Positions 25,870-33,423 of a stretch of 38,556 nucleotides of DNA are shown here, piece after piece. The position numbers and the translations under genes were made by a program. Each line of letters begins with the position of its first letter. Position 1 is the stretch's first letter. This DNA comes from Streptomyces sp. NRRL S-118 (GTDB lineage: Bacteria; Actinomycetota; Actinomycetes; Streptomycetales; Streptomycetaceae): NCBI RefSeq assembly GCF_000716335.1, contig NZ_KL591002.1, positions 6,406 to 44,961 on the forward strand, read 5' to 3'. The notes under the pieces were generated by a model that searched no databases, was not told the DNA's origin, and saw nothing but the letters and a program-made list of their open reading frames with translations.

Positions 25870-25975
25870 GCAGGGGTGCCGGTGGATGTCAGGGGGCGGG
25901 CTGGGGTGTCAGGGGTGTGCAGGGGCCTGCCAGGGGTGCGCAGGAGGGCCAGGGATTCCCGGGGGTGTCGGGGGT
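25870..25975 (+). repeat. G-rich degenerate 10-base repeat
   Basis: CAGGGGTG-like units recur every 10-11 bases (near 25871, 25910, 25920, 25931, 25941, 25950), ending in two GGGGGTG units. Bases 25892-25925 contain five G-runs with short loops and satisfy the usual quadruplex pattern on the plus strand. The stretch lies after the SDR stop. Confidence 0.55.
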
Positions 25976-26002
25976 GACCCGTGCCGAGCGGTCGCACATG
26001 CG

Positions 26003-26041
26003 GGAGGGCCGCCCCGGGGGGTCTCCCCGGGACGGCCCTCC
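26003..26041. terminator. Long hairpin between convergent genes
   Basis: Arms GGAGGGCCG-C-CCCGGGG and CCCCGGG-A-CGGCCCTCC pair over 17 positions with one internal mismatch. It lies between the SDR operon (plus) and the small KHRG gene (minus, stop 20 bases to the right). Confidence 0.75.
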
Positions 26042-26060
26042 ATGTCGTCGCGACGGGCCG

Positions 26061-26216
26061 TCAGGCCGCCGTCCCGTGGTTCGGGACCTTGCGGTGGCGG
26101 CCGTGCGGCTGCGACGTCGAGTCCTCCGTCGCCGCCGCGCCCCCTCGGTGCTTTCCGGAGCCGCCGGCGTCCCCCTGCGGTCGCGCCTGGGTCGTGTCGG
26201 TCATGGCCTCAGACAT
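26061..26216 (-). CDS. Short conserved Streptomyces peptide (KHRG...GRHRK)
   Basis: A 51-aa basic, disordered-looking peptide: MSEAMTDTTQARPQGDAGGSGKHRGGAAATEDSTSQPHGRHRKVPNHGTAA. The pair SGKHRG and PHGRHRK is a pattern I recognise from short proteins encoded in many Streptomyces genomes. Start could be the ATG at 26216 or the in-frame one at 26204. A strong hairpin follows the stop. No function is known; the Arg/His/Lys clusters suggest nucleic acid or phosphate binding. Confidence 0.62.
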   Translation of the reverse strand: MSEAMTDTTQARPQGDAGGSGKHRGGAAATEDSTSQPHGRHRKVPNHGTAA

Positions 26217-26265
26217 GTGGGAAGTTCACCCCGTAGTGATCGCTGATGATGTGCGGCCCGAGAGT

Positions 26266-27396
26266 CTAACCACGGGCTGTGCGGCCGGTCAGCGCAGCCT
26301 GCTGCAAGGGAGCCTGCTGCAGCGGAACCGGTTTGCACACACCAGGAGTCACCTCGCGCGCGGACGGTTCCCCGCGTGCGTCCTCCGGTTGTGACGGTTG
26401 TGTGACCGCATCCGGAACGAACCGTGCCAGTCCGCACCGCACCGCCCCCGTCACGTACGGCAGGCGCAGCTCGCCCTCGGGCGTCCACAGGCCGGCGCCC
26501 CTCAGCCACCCGGCGGGGGCCCGCAGTTGCCGCATCCGGCGCTCCGAGGGCCGCCACACCCCCAGCCAGCTGCCCGCCGCCGCGTCGATCCGCAGTGCCA
26601 CCGCGCAGCCCTCCGGGATGAGCATCTGCCCCGGCTGGACGGCGAACGGCGTCACGGCCGCGTCGGCCAGCCGCAGGCACTCGGGGAAGCGCACCGGCAG
26701 CGTGCTGCCCATCACGCCCCAGCCGAGCCGGGCGTGGCCCGGTGAGGGTGCGTCGGAGCGGATGAGCAGCAGCCCGCTGTCCGCGTCCGCGAGTAACAGC
26801 CGGTCCTCGCTGTCCTCGGTGATCTGCAGCAGTTCCGTCACCTCCCCGCCCCGCTCCAGGTCCACGGCGACCGTCTTCACCGGCCTGCCGTCGAGCTGCC
26901 GGTCCAGCGCCAGCAGCCGCCCGGTACGGTCCAGCCACACGCCGCCCGTGCAGCGCCCCTCGATCTCGGCGACGTGCTCGGGCCCGTACGCCCCGCCCGC
27001 CACCCGCCACACACCGGTCGAGTGCTCGCCGGCCGTCAGCGCGTACGCGCACGTACCGTCCGGCGACGGCGGGAGCAGCCGCAGCGCCGGCGACTCCACG
27101 GCGCCCAGGGGGAGTTGGCCGGTGCCGGGGCCGGTCGGGTACAGCAGCGAGAAGGTGTACCCCCCGCCCGCCCGCCGGGCGATCAGCACCCGTCCGTCCG
27201 CCAGCGGCAGCACTTGTGCGTGGGGGTCCTCCGGCTGGCCGAGCGGCAGCGGCACGGCGTACGGCTCGGGGCCGTCCAGGGTCCACCGCTCGGGGTACAG
27301 CGCGTCGCCGTCACCCGCCAGCCGCGCCGCGTAGGTACCGTCCGCCGCGATCGTGAAACCCGTCCGTCCGGCGGTCTCGATGGCACAGACTGTCAT
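26266..27396 (-). CDS. Hypothetical protein, probable beta-propeller
   Basis: A 376-aa soluble protein built of short repeated strand blocks (GFTIAADGTYAARL, YAVPLPLGQ, AQVLPLADGRVLIARR, LRLLPPSPDGTCAYALTAGEHSTGVWRVA, GGVWLDRTGRLLALDR, DRLLLADADSGLLLIRS), typical of a seven-bladed propeller. No catalytic residues or signal peptide are evident. The last 30 residues (PVPLQQAPLQQAALTGRTARG) look unstructured. A strong ribosome-binding site (GGAGGTGA) precedes the ATG. It is divergent from the Nif3 operon, an arrangement I believe is shared by other streptomycetes. Function unknown. Confidence 0.78.
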   Translation of the reverse strand: MTVCAIETAGRTGFTIAADGTYAARLAGDGDALYPERWTLDGPEPYAVPLPLGQPEDPHAQVLPLADGRVLIARRAGGGYTFSLLYPTGPGTGQLPLGAVESPALRLLPPSPDGTCAYALTAGEHSTGVWRVAGGAYGPEHVAEIEGRCTGGVWLDRTGRLLALDRQLDGRPVKTVAVDLERGGEVTELLQITEDSEDRLLLADADSGLLLIRSDAPSPGHARLGWGVMGSTLPVRFPECLRLADAAVTPFAVQPGQMLIPEGCAVALRIDAAAGSWLGVWRPSERRMRQLRAPAGWLRGAGLWTPEGELRLPYVTGAVRCGLARFVPDAVTQPSQPEDARGEPSAREVTPGVCKPVPLQQAPLQQAALTGRTARG

Positions 27397-27660
27397 CGAC
27401 TCGTCACCTCCGGCGACTGAACGTAGTTATCGCACGCCGTACCGAATGGGCGAGTCGCCGTGCTTCACCTATAAGGGTGGCCGTGTCCCGGTTCGCCGCG
27501 TACAGAGGAACCGTTTGTGCTGCGGGTGGGGTGCGAGGGAGGGGCGAGTGCGGTCGCCGGCGGTCCGCTCGCGGGCCGGCGGGGGAGGGCGGAGGTGCGT
27601 CGACGGGCGCCGGGCGGGAGGGTTGTCCACAGGCCAGGGCGGCCGGGCGCGCAGGACAGG

Positions 27661-27676
27661 TAGCCTTTCCTACGTG
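27661..27676 (+). promoter_or_regulatory. Probable leaderless promoter of the Nif3 operon
   Basis: A -10-like hexamer TAGCCT (27661-27666) ends seven bases before the GTG at 27674 that begins the Nif3 protein, and no convincing ribosome-binding site exists. This places the expected transcription start on the start codon. A -35 box is not clear. Confidence 0.4.
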
Positions 27677-28489
27677 CCCCGCCTGTCTGAAGTCATCGCC
27701 GAGCTCGACGCCCTCTGGCCGCCCGAGCGGGCCGAGCAGTGGGACGCCGTCGGCACCGTCTGCGGCGACCCCGACGCCGACGTCACCCGAGTCCTGTTCG
27801 CCGTCGACCCCGTCCAGGAGATCGCCGACGAGGCGATCGCACTCGGCGCGGAACTGATCGTCACGCACCACCCGCTCTACCTGCGCGGGACGACGACGGT
27901 CGCGGCCGGCCACTTCAAGGGCCGCGTCGTCCACACGCTCATCAAGCACGACATCGCGCTGCACGTCGCGCACACCAACGCCGACACGGCCGACCCCGGT
28001 GTCTCCGACGCCCTCGCCGGCGCCCTCGACCTGCGCGTCACCGGCCCCCTCGTGCCGGAGAACGGCCTCGGCCGGATCTGCGAGGTCGACCCGCCCATGA
28101 CCCTCAAGGACTTCGCGGCCCGTGCCGCCGCGCGGCTGCCCGCCACCGCGCAGGGCATCCGCGTCGCGGGCGACCTCGACGCGCTCGTCCGTACCGTCGC
28201 GGTCAGCGGCGGCTCCGGCGACAGCCTCTTCGACGCCGTACGGGCCGCCGGTGTGGACGCGTTCCTCACCGCCGACCTGCGCCACCACCCGGCCTCCGAG
28301 GCCACCCAGCGCACTCCGCTCGGGCTGATCGACGCCGCGCACTGGGCCACCGAATGGCCCTGGTGCGAGCTGGCCGCGGCCCAGCTCGACGAGATTTCCG
28401 ACCGCCACGGCTGGGACCTGCGGGTCCACGTCTCGAAGGCGGTCACCGACCCGTGGACCCACCACTCTTCCTCTGGAGCCCCCAACTGA
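27674..28489 (+). CDS. Nif3-like dinuclear metal centre protein
   Basis: A 271-aa member of the Nif3/YbgI family, hexameric proteins with a two-metal site (reported GTP cyclohydrolase I-like folds; function not settled). Conserved metal-site motifs: GTVCGDP, FAVDPVQEI, LIVTHHPLYLRG, HVAHTNADTADPGV, then AVSGGSGDSL and FLTADLRHHPA, GLIDAAHWATEW. All ligand-type His, Asp and Glu positions are present. The start is the GTG at 27674. The gene overlaps the following zinc-ribbon gene. In mycobacteria the same trio (Nif3, zinc ribbon, RNase H) is conserved, pointing to a shared housekeeping role. Confidence 0.92.
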   Translation: MPRLSEVIAELDALWPPERAEQWDAVGTVCGDPDADVTRVLFAVDPVQEIADEAIALGAELIVTHHPLYLRGTTTVAAGHFKGRVVHTLIKHDIALHVAHTNADTADPGVSDALAGALDLRVTGPLVPENGLGRICEVDPPMTLKDFAARAAARLPATAQGIRVAGDLDALVRTVAVSGGSGDSLFDAVRAAGVDAFLTADLRHHPASEATQRTPLGLIDAAHWATEWPWCELAAAQLDEISDRHGWDLRVHVSKAVTDPWTHHSSSGAPN

Positions 28490-29229
28490 ACGCCGCGCCC
28501 GCCGACCAGATCCGACTCCTCGACGTCCAGGCCTTCGACACCCGCCTGTCGCAGCTCGCCCACAAGCGCACGTCGCTGCCCGAGCACGCCGAGATCGAAT
28601 CGCTGACCAAGGACCTCACGCAGCTGCGCGACCTGCTCGTCGCCGCGCAGACGGAGGAGAGCGACTGCGCCCGCGAGCAGACCAAGGCCGAGCAGGACGT
28701 CGACCAGGTGCGCCAGCGCGCCGTCCGCGACCAGCAGCGGCTGGACTCCGGGGCCGTCTCCTCCCCCAAGGACCTGGAGAACCTCCAGAAGGAGATCGTC
28801 TCCCTCGCCAAGCGCCAGGGCGACCTCGAGGACGTCGTCCTGGAGGTCATGGAGCGCCGCGAGTCCGCCCAGGAGCGGGTCGCCGAGCTGACCGAGCGCG
28901 TCGCCTCCGTCCAGGCGAAGGTCGACGACGCGACGGCGCGTCGGGACGCGGCGCAGCAGGAGCTGGACAGCGAGGCCGCCTCCGTCACCAAGGAGCGCGA
29001 GGTCGTCGCGGAGTCCATCCCGGCCGACCTGATGAAGCTGTACGAGAAGATCCGCGGGCAGCAGGGCGGTGTCGGCGCGGCCCGCCTGTACCAGCGCCGC
29101 TGCGAGGGCTGCCACATCGAACTCAACATCACCGAGATCAACGACGTGCGGGCGGCCGCGCCGGAGACGGTCGTGCGCTGCGAGAACTGCCGCCGCATCC
29201 TGGTCCGCACGTCGGAGTCCGGCCTCTGA
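28486..29229 (+). CDS. Coiled-coil zinc-ribbon protein (C4-type)
   Basis: A 247-aa protein: a long antiparallel coiled coil (residues about 10-175, heptads such as LTKDLTQLRDLLVAAQ, LENLQKEIVSLAKRQGDLE) and a C-terminal zinc ribbon with two Cys pairs, RCEGCHIEL and VVRCENCRRIL. Homologues in actinobacteria lie in the same operon between Nif3 and RNase H. The start is unusual: the expected first residues (NAAPADQIRLLDVQ) follow a CTG at 28486 that overlaps the Nif3 stop (CTGA) and has GGAG at proper spacing. An in-frame GTG at 28453 would add 11 residues. Role unknown; possibly nucleic acid binding. Confidence 0.88.
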   Translation: MNAAPADQIRLLDVQAFDTRLSQLAHKRTSLPEHAEIESLTKDLTQLRDLLVAAQTEESDCAREQTKAEQDVDQVRQRAVRDQQRLDSGAVSSPKDLENLQKEIVSLAKRQGDLEDVVLEVMERRESAQERVAELTERVASVQAKVDDATARRDAAQQELDSEAASVTKEREVVAESIPADLMKLYEKIRGQQGGVGAARLYQRRCEGCHIELNITEINDVRAAAPETVVRCENCRRILVRTSESGL

Positions 29230-30629
29230 TGCCCGCCGCCGAGCTGCGCGAGCTGATCGTCGAGGCGGACGGCGGCTCCCGGGGCAACCCGGGCCCCGCC
29301 GGATACGGCGCGGTGGTCCTGGACCCCGTCTCCGGGGAGCCCCTGGCCGAGGCCGCCGAGTACATCGGCGTCGCCACGAACAACGTCGCCGAGTACCGGG
29401 GCCTGATCGCCGGTCTCAAGGCCGCACGGGAACTGGCGCCCGGGGCGCGGATCCGTGTCCGCATGGACTCCAAGCTGGTCGTGGAACAGATGTCCGGCCG
29501 CTGGAAGATCAAGCACCCGGACATGAAGCCGCTGGCGGCCGAGGCGGCCCGGGTCTTCCCCGCGTCGCAGGTCGCCTACGAGTGGATCCCGCGCGAGAAG
29601 AACAAGCACGCGGACCGGCTCGCCAACGAGGCGATGGACGCGGGCAAGCGCGGCAAGCAGTGGCAGCCGTCCAGCTCGGTGGCCGCGCTGGACGCGGGCG
29701 CCGCGCGTGTGGTCGGTGACGCCGCGGCCGGCGCGGCCAAGGCCCGCGCGGCCCTCGCGGGCGCGGCGGCGGTCTCCGGGACTTCGGCCTCCGCGGCCGC
29801 TCCCGCCGCCGCACCGGCCCCGTCCGGAGCGGGCGGGACACTCCCCGCAGGGGGCGGGACCGCGACCCTCCCGGCTCCGGCCACCGCTCCGGCACCTGCC
29901 GCGGTTCCGGCGCCGGCTCCCGCGGCGACCGGGAGTGAGCGCACCACCTCCCTCGAGACCGAGACGGAGGCCGCCGCGCCGTCCGTCGGCTGGGGCCCGG
30001 CGGACCTCGGCGCGCCCGCCACCTTCGTGCTGCTGCGGCACGGGGAGACCGTGCTCACCCCCGAGAAGCGCTTCTCGGGCAGCGGGGGCAGCGACCCCGA
30101 ACTGACCGCGGCGGGCCTGCGCCAGGCCGACGCCGTCGCCGCCATGCTCGCGGCCCGCGGCACCGTCCAGGAGATCGTCTCCTCCCCGCTCCAGCGCTGC
30201 CGCCAGACGGCCGCGGCCGTCGCCCAGCGGCTCGGCCTGGACGTCCGCATCGAGGACGGCCTGCGCGAGACCGACTTCGGCGCCTGGGAGGGACTGACCT
30301 TCGCGGAGGTCCGCGAGCGGTACCCCGACGAGCTGAACGCCTGGCTTGCCTCCGCCAAGGCCGCGCCCCCGGGCGGCGAGTCCTTCGCGGCGGTCGCCCG
30401 CCGGGTCGCCGCCACCCGCGACCAGCTGACGGCCCGTTACGCCGGCCGTACGGTCCTGGTCGTCACGCACGTCACCCCGATCAAGACGCTGGTCCGCCTG
30501 GCCCTCGGTGCCCCGCCCGAGTCGCTGTTCCGCATGGAACTCTCCGCGGCGTCCCTGTCGGTGGTGGCCTACTACAAGGACGGCAACGCCTCGGTCCGGC
30601 TGCTGAACGACACCTCGCACCTGCGCTGA
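29229..30629 (+). CDS. Bifunctional RNase HI / histidine phosphatase
   Basis: A 466-aa fusion. Residues 8-140 are RNase HI, with its carboxylate set Asp14 (EADGGSRGNPG), Glu55 (NVAEYRGL), Asp80 (VRMDSKL) and Asp129 (KHADRLAN). A low-complexity Ala/Pro linker (residues about 145-255) follows, then a CobC-like phosphoglycerate-mutase-type phosphatase with LLRHGET (phosphohistidine His271), SSPLQRCRQTAAA, ETDFGAWEGLTF and the second His in VVTHVTP. Homologues such as Rv2228c degrade RNA/DNA hybrids and dephosphorylate alpha-ribazole phosphate in cobalamin assembly. The ATG overlaps the zinc-ribbon stop by one base. All catalytic residues are retained. Confidence 0.94.
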   Translation: MPAAELRELIVEADGGSRGNPGPAGYGAVVLDPVSGEPLAEAAEYIGVATNNVAEYRGLIAGLKAARELAPGARIRVRMDSKLVVEQMSGRWKIKHPDMKPLAAEAARVFPASQVAYEWIPREKNKHADRLANEAMDAGKRGKQWQPSSSVAALDAGAARVVGDAAAGAAKARAALAGAAAVSGTSASAAAPAAAPAPSGAGGTLPAGGGTATLPAPATAPAPAAVPAPAPAATGSERTTSLETETEAAAPSVGWGPADLGAPATFVLLRHGETVLTPEKRFSGSGGSDPELTAAGLRQADAVAAMLAARGTVQEIVSSPLQRCRQTAAAVAQRLGLDVRIEDGLRETDFGAWEGLTFAEVRERYPDELNAWLASAKAAPPGGESFAAVARRVAATRDQLTARYAGRTVLVVTHVTPIKTLVRLALGAPPESLFRMELSAASLSVVAYYKDGNASVRLLNDTSHLR

Positions 30630-30650
30630 CCGGCAGGGGGCCGTCCGTCC

Positions 30651-31520
30651 ATGACCTGGCACCTCACCGGCGACGCCGAGGAGTTCCGCGGCGCCACCCG
30701 CGCGTACCTGGAGAGCGATCCGGCACGCTGCACCGTGCTGCTCACCGTCAGCGAGCTGGTGCGCCGGCACGGGCCCCGGCCGTACGGCGACGGGGCGGAC
30801 GCCCGCTTCGGGTGGTGGCGCCCGGACACGGGCGCCCCCGTTGAGGGGGCGTTCGTGCAGACACCGCCCCGGCCGCCCCAGCTGGGGCCGATGCCGCGCG
30901 TCGCCGCCCGCGAACTCGGCCGGGTGCTGCGGGACCGCGGCGACGCTCCCGTACGGGGCGTGAGCGGCACGGAGGGGGCGGTCCGGGTGTTCGCCGACGC
31001 CTGGAGCACGGACGGCTCCGGCAACCCGGCCGGGTGGACCGTCGCGCGGCGGACGCGGCTGTTCCGGCTCGGCGAGCTCACGCCGCCGCACCCCGCGCCG
31101 CCCGGCTCGGCCCGGCGCGCGACCCCCGACGACCTGCCGCTCGCGGCCGCCTGGCTGCGGGACTTCGCCGCCGCCATCGGCGAGGACCCGCACGCCGACC
31201 GGACGAGCGACGCCGCGCGCCGCATCGCGCACGGCGGCCTCCACCTGTGGGAGGCGGAGGGGACGCCCGTGTCCATGGCGGCCCATTCACCCCTGGTGGC
31301 CCACCAGTCCCGCGTCTCGGCCGTCTACACGCCGCCGGGCCTGCGCGGCCGCGGCTACGCCGGAGCCGTCACCGCCGCCGCCAGCCGCGCCGCCCAGGAC
31401 GCCGGCGCCCGGCAGGTGCTGCTCTTCACCGACCTGGCCAACCCGGTGAGCAACGCCCTCTATCCGCGCCTCGGTTACCGCCCGCTGGCCGACCACGTCG
31501 AGCTGGCCCTCGGCTCGTAG
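30651..31520 (+). CDS. GNAT-family acetyltransferase
   Basis: A 289-aa protein. The C-terminal half is a GNAT domain with the acetyl-CoA loop VYTPPGLRGRGYAGAVTAAAS (about residues 223-243), and ends in FTDLANPVSNALYPRLGYRPL. The N-terminal half (GDAEEFRGATRAYLESDPARCTVLLTVSELV...FGWWRPD) is the variable part seen in related actinobacterial proteins of this type. No substrate can be named. It follows the RNase H gene by 21 bases in the same direction and may belong to that operon. Confidence 0.87.
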   Translation: MTWHLTGDAEEFRGATRAYLESDPARCTVLLTVSELVRRHGPRPYGDGADARFGWWRPDTGAPVEGAFVQTPPRPPQLGPMPRVAARELGRVLRDRGDAPVRGVSGTEGAVRVFADAWSTDGSGNPAGWTVARRTRLFRLGELTPPHPAPPGSARRATPDDLPLAAAWLRDFAAAIGEDPHADRTSDAARRIAHGGLHLWEAEGTPVSMAAHSPLVAHQSRVSAVYTPPGLRGRGYAGAVTAAASRAAQDAGARQVLLFTDLANPVSNALYPRLGYRPLADHVELALGS

Positions 31521-31603
31521 AAGCGGCGTTTCCCGCTCGCAGCCGTACGACCTGCACCTCGCCCGACGGGACGACCTGCGCTCACGGCCCTGAGGACGGT
31601 GGG

Positions 31604-32260
31604 TCATGGCACGGCGTCCGCCACGCGGCCGGGCGGACGCAGCGCCGCCGCCTCGCGGGCCAGGGACTCCACCCGTGCCCAGTCCCGCGCCGCGAGCGCG
31701 TCCGGCGGCAGCATCCACGTACCGCCGACGCAGGCGACGTTCGGCAGCGCCAGGTACGCGGGGGCGGAGGCGGGGGAGATGCCGCCCGTCGGGCAGAAGC
31801 GCGCCCGGGGAAGCGGCCCGGCCAGCGACTCGAGGTACGCGGTGCCGCCCGCCGCCTCCGCCGGGAAGAACTTCATCGTGCTCACGCCGCGCTCCAGCAG
31901 CGCGACGACCTCCGACGCCGTCGACACGCCCGGCAGGAACGGCACGCCCGACGCCGCCATCGCCTCCAGCAGCCCGTCCGTCCACCCCGGGCTCACCAGG
32001 AACCGCGCCCCCGCCGCGACCGCCTCCGCCACGGCACCCGCCGAGACCACGGTGCCCGCGCCGACCACCGCGCCCGGCACGCCGTCCGCGATGGCACGGA
32101 TGGCGGCCGGCGCGGCCGCCGTGCGCAGCGTCACCTCGATCGCGGGCAGCCCGCCCGCGACCAGAGCACGCGCCAGCGGTACGGCGTCGACGGCGTCGTC
32201 GATCACGACGACGGGCAGGACGGGGGCGAGGCCCAGCACGGACGGCGCGGCGGAAGTCAT
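31604..32260 (-). CDS. eda: 2-keto-3-deoxy-6-phosphogluconate aldolase
   Basis: A 218-aa class I aldolase of the KDPG/KHG family, which splits 2-keto-3-deoxy-6-phosphogluconate to pyruvate and glyceraldehyde 3-phosphate (or the 4-hydroxy-2-oxoglutarate analogue). Glu in AIEVTLRT, the Schiff-base Lys in [13 protein letters not shown] and the phosphate loop CPTGGISP are present. The start is the ATG at 32260; a longer frame upstream is less likely. Two overlapping inverted repeats lie before the gene. No dehydratase (edd) gene is nearby. Symbol given by family; the exact substrate (KDPG or galactonate-derived) is not determined by sequence. Confidence 0.88.
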   Translation of the reverse strand: MTSAAPSVLGLAPVLPVVVIDDAVDAVPLARALVAGGLPAIEVTLRTAAAPAAIRAIADGVPGAVVGAGTVVSAGAVAEAVAAGARFLVSPGWTDGLLEAMAASGVPFLPGVSTASEVVALLERGVSTMKFFPAEAAGGTAYLESLAGPLPRARFCPTGGISPASAPAYLALPNVACVGGTWMLPPDALAARDWARVESLAREAAALRPPGRVADAVP

Positions 32261-32290
32261 GCGGCCATCGTGGCGGCTGCCTCCATCCCC

Positions 32291-32318
32291 TGCAATTGAC
32301 GTTGCACATGGCGCAACG
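32291..32318. promoter_or_regulatory. Overlapping inverted repeats before the aldolase gene
   Basis: TGCAA-TTGACG-TTGCA (32291-32306) and CGTTGC-ACATGGC-GCAACG (32300-32318) overlap and lie 31-58 bases upstream of the aldolase start. They are candidate operators for a GntR- or LacI-type sugar-acid regulator. Confidence 0.5.
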
Positions 32319-32898
32319 CCTCTGGGGGTGCCTTGAGTCCGCGACACCCGACGCGGAGATCGCGCGCGGGACGGCGATCTTCTGAAACACGCGCCCGCCG
32401 CCGCGCGTGGTGCTGCGTGAACGCCCGGTGGGGATGCTGCCGCTCACGAGGCGAGCAGGACCGACACGCTGGTGGGGTGCACTTCGCGCGCGCCATCCAT
32501 GACGAACGGCTGCGGGAGGAGGCCCGGGAGGCATCCCCCGGTCGGTGGAGCCCCTGACCGACTTCCCGCGGAAGACGCGGGAGACGCGGAAGACGCGGAA
32601 GACGCGGGAGAGCGGCGAGCTCGCGGCGTGCCGGGACGGTGACCCGCACGACACGACGATGCCGCCGGTCCAGCCGGGTGGACGGTCTCGCGTCGTACAC
32701 CCCTGCTGGGGGTCCACACGGGCGAGGAGGCACGGCGGATGCCGGACGCACACCCGGACAGGCTCTTCGGGGGCGACACGGGACCGGGGGTCCGGCACAC
32801 CGGAGTGCCGTCGTCCGTTCTCCGTGTGCCGACCGCGAGCCGGGGGAAGGCGACCTCGCAGCGTTGCCCGATGATCCTTCCGAAAGGGGAGACACACC
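32319..32898. other. Gene-free spacer before the small HTH gene
   Basis: About 580 bases without a supported gene. Long open frames exist on both strands but none shows codon bias, start sites or motifs. It includes four copies of a 9-base unit, (A/G)AGACGCGG, at 32572-32607. The last part holds the AAAGGGGAG site of the HTH gene. Confidence 0.45.
32572..32607. repeat. 9-base tandem repeat, (A/G)AGACGCGG x4
   Basis: Four contiguous units of (A/G)AGACGCGG cover 32572-32607 and break into GAGAGCGG. No gene is seen across them; such a short minisatellite may vary between strains. Confidence 0.6.
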
Positions 32899-33114
32899 AT
32901 GACGAGGAAGACCCCGGCCCGCCGGCTGCCGCCCGGCCGCGACCGTGACGAACTCGCCGCCGGTCTGAAGGAGAAGTACGACGCGGGTGCCTCCATCCGC
33001 GCGCTGGCCGAGGAGACCGGTCGTTCCTACGGAGCCGTGCACCGCCTCCTGGGCGAGGCCGGCGTCGCCTTCCGCGGCCGCGGCGGGGCCACGCGCGGGA
33101 AGGCCGCGGCCTGA
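32899..33114 (+). CDS. Small helix-turn-helix protein
   Basis: A 71-aa very basic protein: MTRKTPARRLPPGRDRDELAAGLKEKYDAGASIRALAEETGRSYGAVHRLLGEAGVAFRGRGG. The HTH (residues about 30-55, ALAEETGRSYGAVHRLLGEAG) resembles the resolvase-type or homeodomain-like motif seen in many Streptomyces proteins of this size. The basic tails fit nucleoid-like binding. Excellent site AAAGGGGAG before the ATG at 32899. Function unknown; possibly abundant architectural DNA binder. Confidence 0.85.
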   Translation: MTRKTPARRLPPGRDRDELAAGLKEKYDAGASIRALAEETGRSYGAVHRLLGEAGVAFRGRGGATRGKAAA

Positions 33115-33205
33115 GCACCGCGCCGGACGGCCCGGCAGCGCGGCGTGCCGCGCACCGGCGGGATGCCGAAGGCGTACCAGGAACCGGCAGGGCAAGTGCG
33201 ATGGG

Positions 33206-33352
33206 GTGCGGCACGTCGGGACACCGGGCGAAGGGGCGCGCAGGCCGCACGACCCGGTGTACCGCACGGGCGTGGCCTGGCAGAACACCGGCTACCACCA
33301 GCCGCCGCAGGACAGTTACCGCCTCGGGACGAAGCAGACCGGGGACGGGTGA
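33206..33352 (+). CDS. Possible small ORF, 48 aa
   Basis: From a GTG at 33206 the frame reads VRHVGTPGEGARRPHDPVYRTGVAWQNTGYHQPPQDSYRLGTKQTGDG and stops inside the hairpin at 33347-33381. Nearly all third positions are G or C (about 45 of 49 codons), as in real Streptomyces genes, and the amino-acid mix is protein-like. There is no convincing ribosome-binding site, no known homologue comes to mind, and the start is arbitrary, so this is tentative. Confidence 0.3.
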   Translation: MRHVGTPGEGARRPHDPVYRTGVAWQNTGYHQPPQDSYRLGTKQTGDG

Positions 33353-33381
33353 GCCCCCGCTCATGAGGCGGGGGCTCACCC
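33347..33381. terminator. Perfect 14-base-pair hairpin
   Basis: GGGTGAGCCCCCGC (33347-33360) pairs with GCGGGGGCTCACCC (33368-33381) around the loop TCATGAG. It lies between the small plus-strand genes and the minus-strand YaaA gene (stop at 33424), so it can serve both directions. Confidence 0.8.
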
Positions 33382-33423
33382 GCATCCGGCGCCGCGGCTA
33401 CCCGGCCCGGTACGGACACGGTC

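Noticed and set aside
25870..25975. CRISPR-like array
   Set aside because: Units are about 10 bases, degenerate, and without spacers of uniform length.
28443..31286. 947-codon minus-strand frame opposite the Nif3 and RNase H operon
   Set aside because: Antisense to three confidently identified genes; composition is that of a high-GC shadow.
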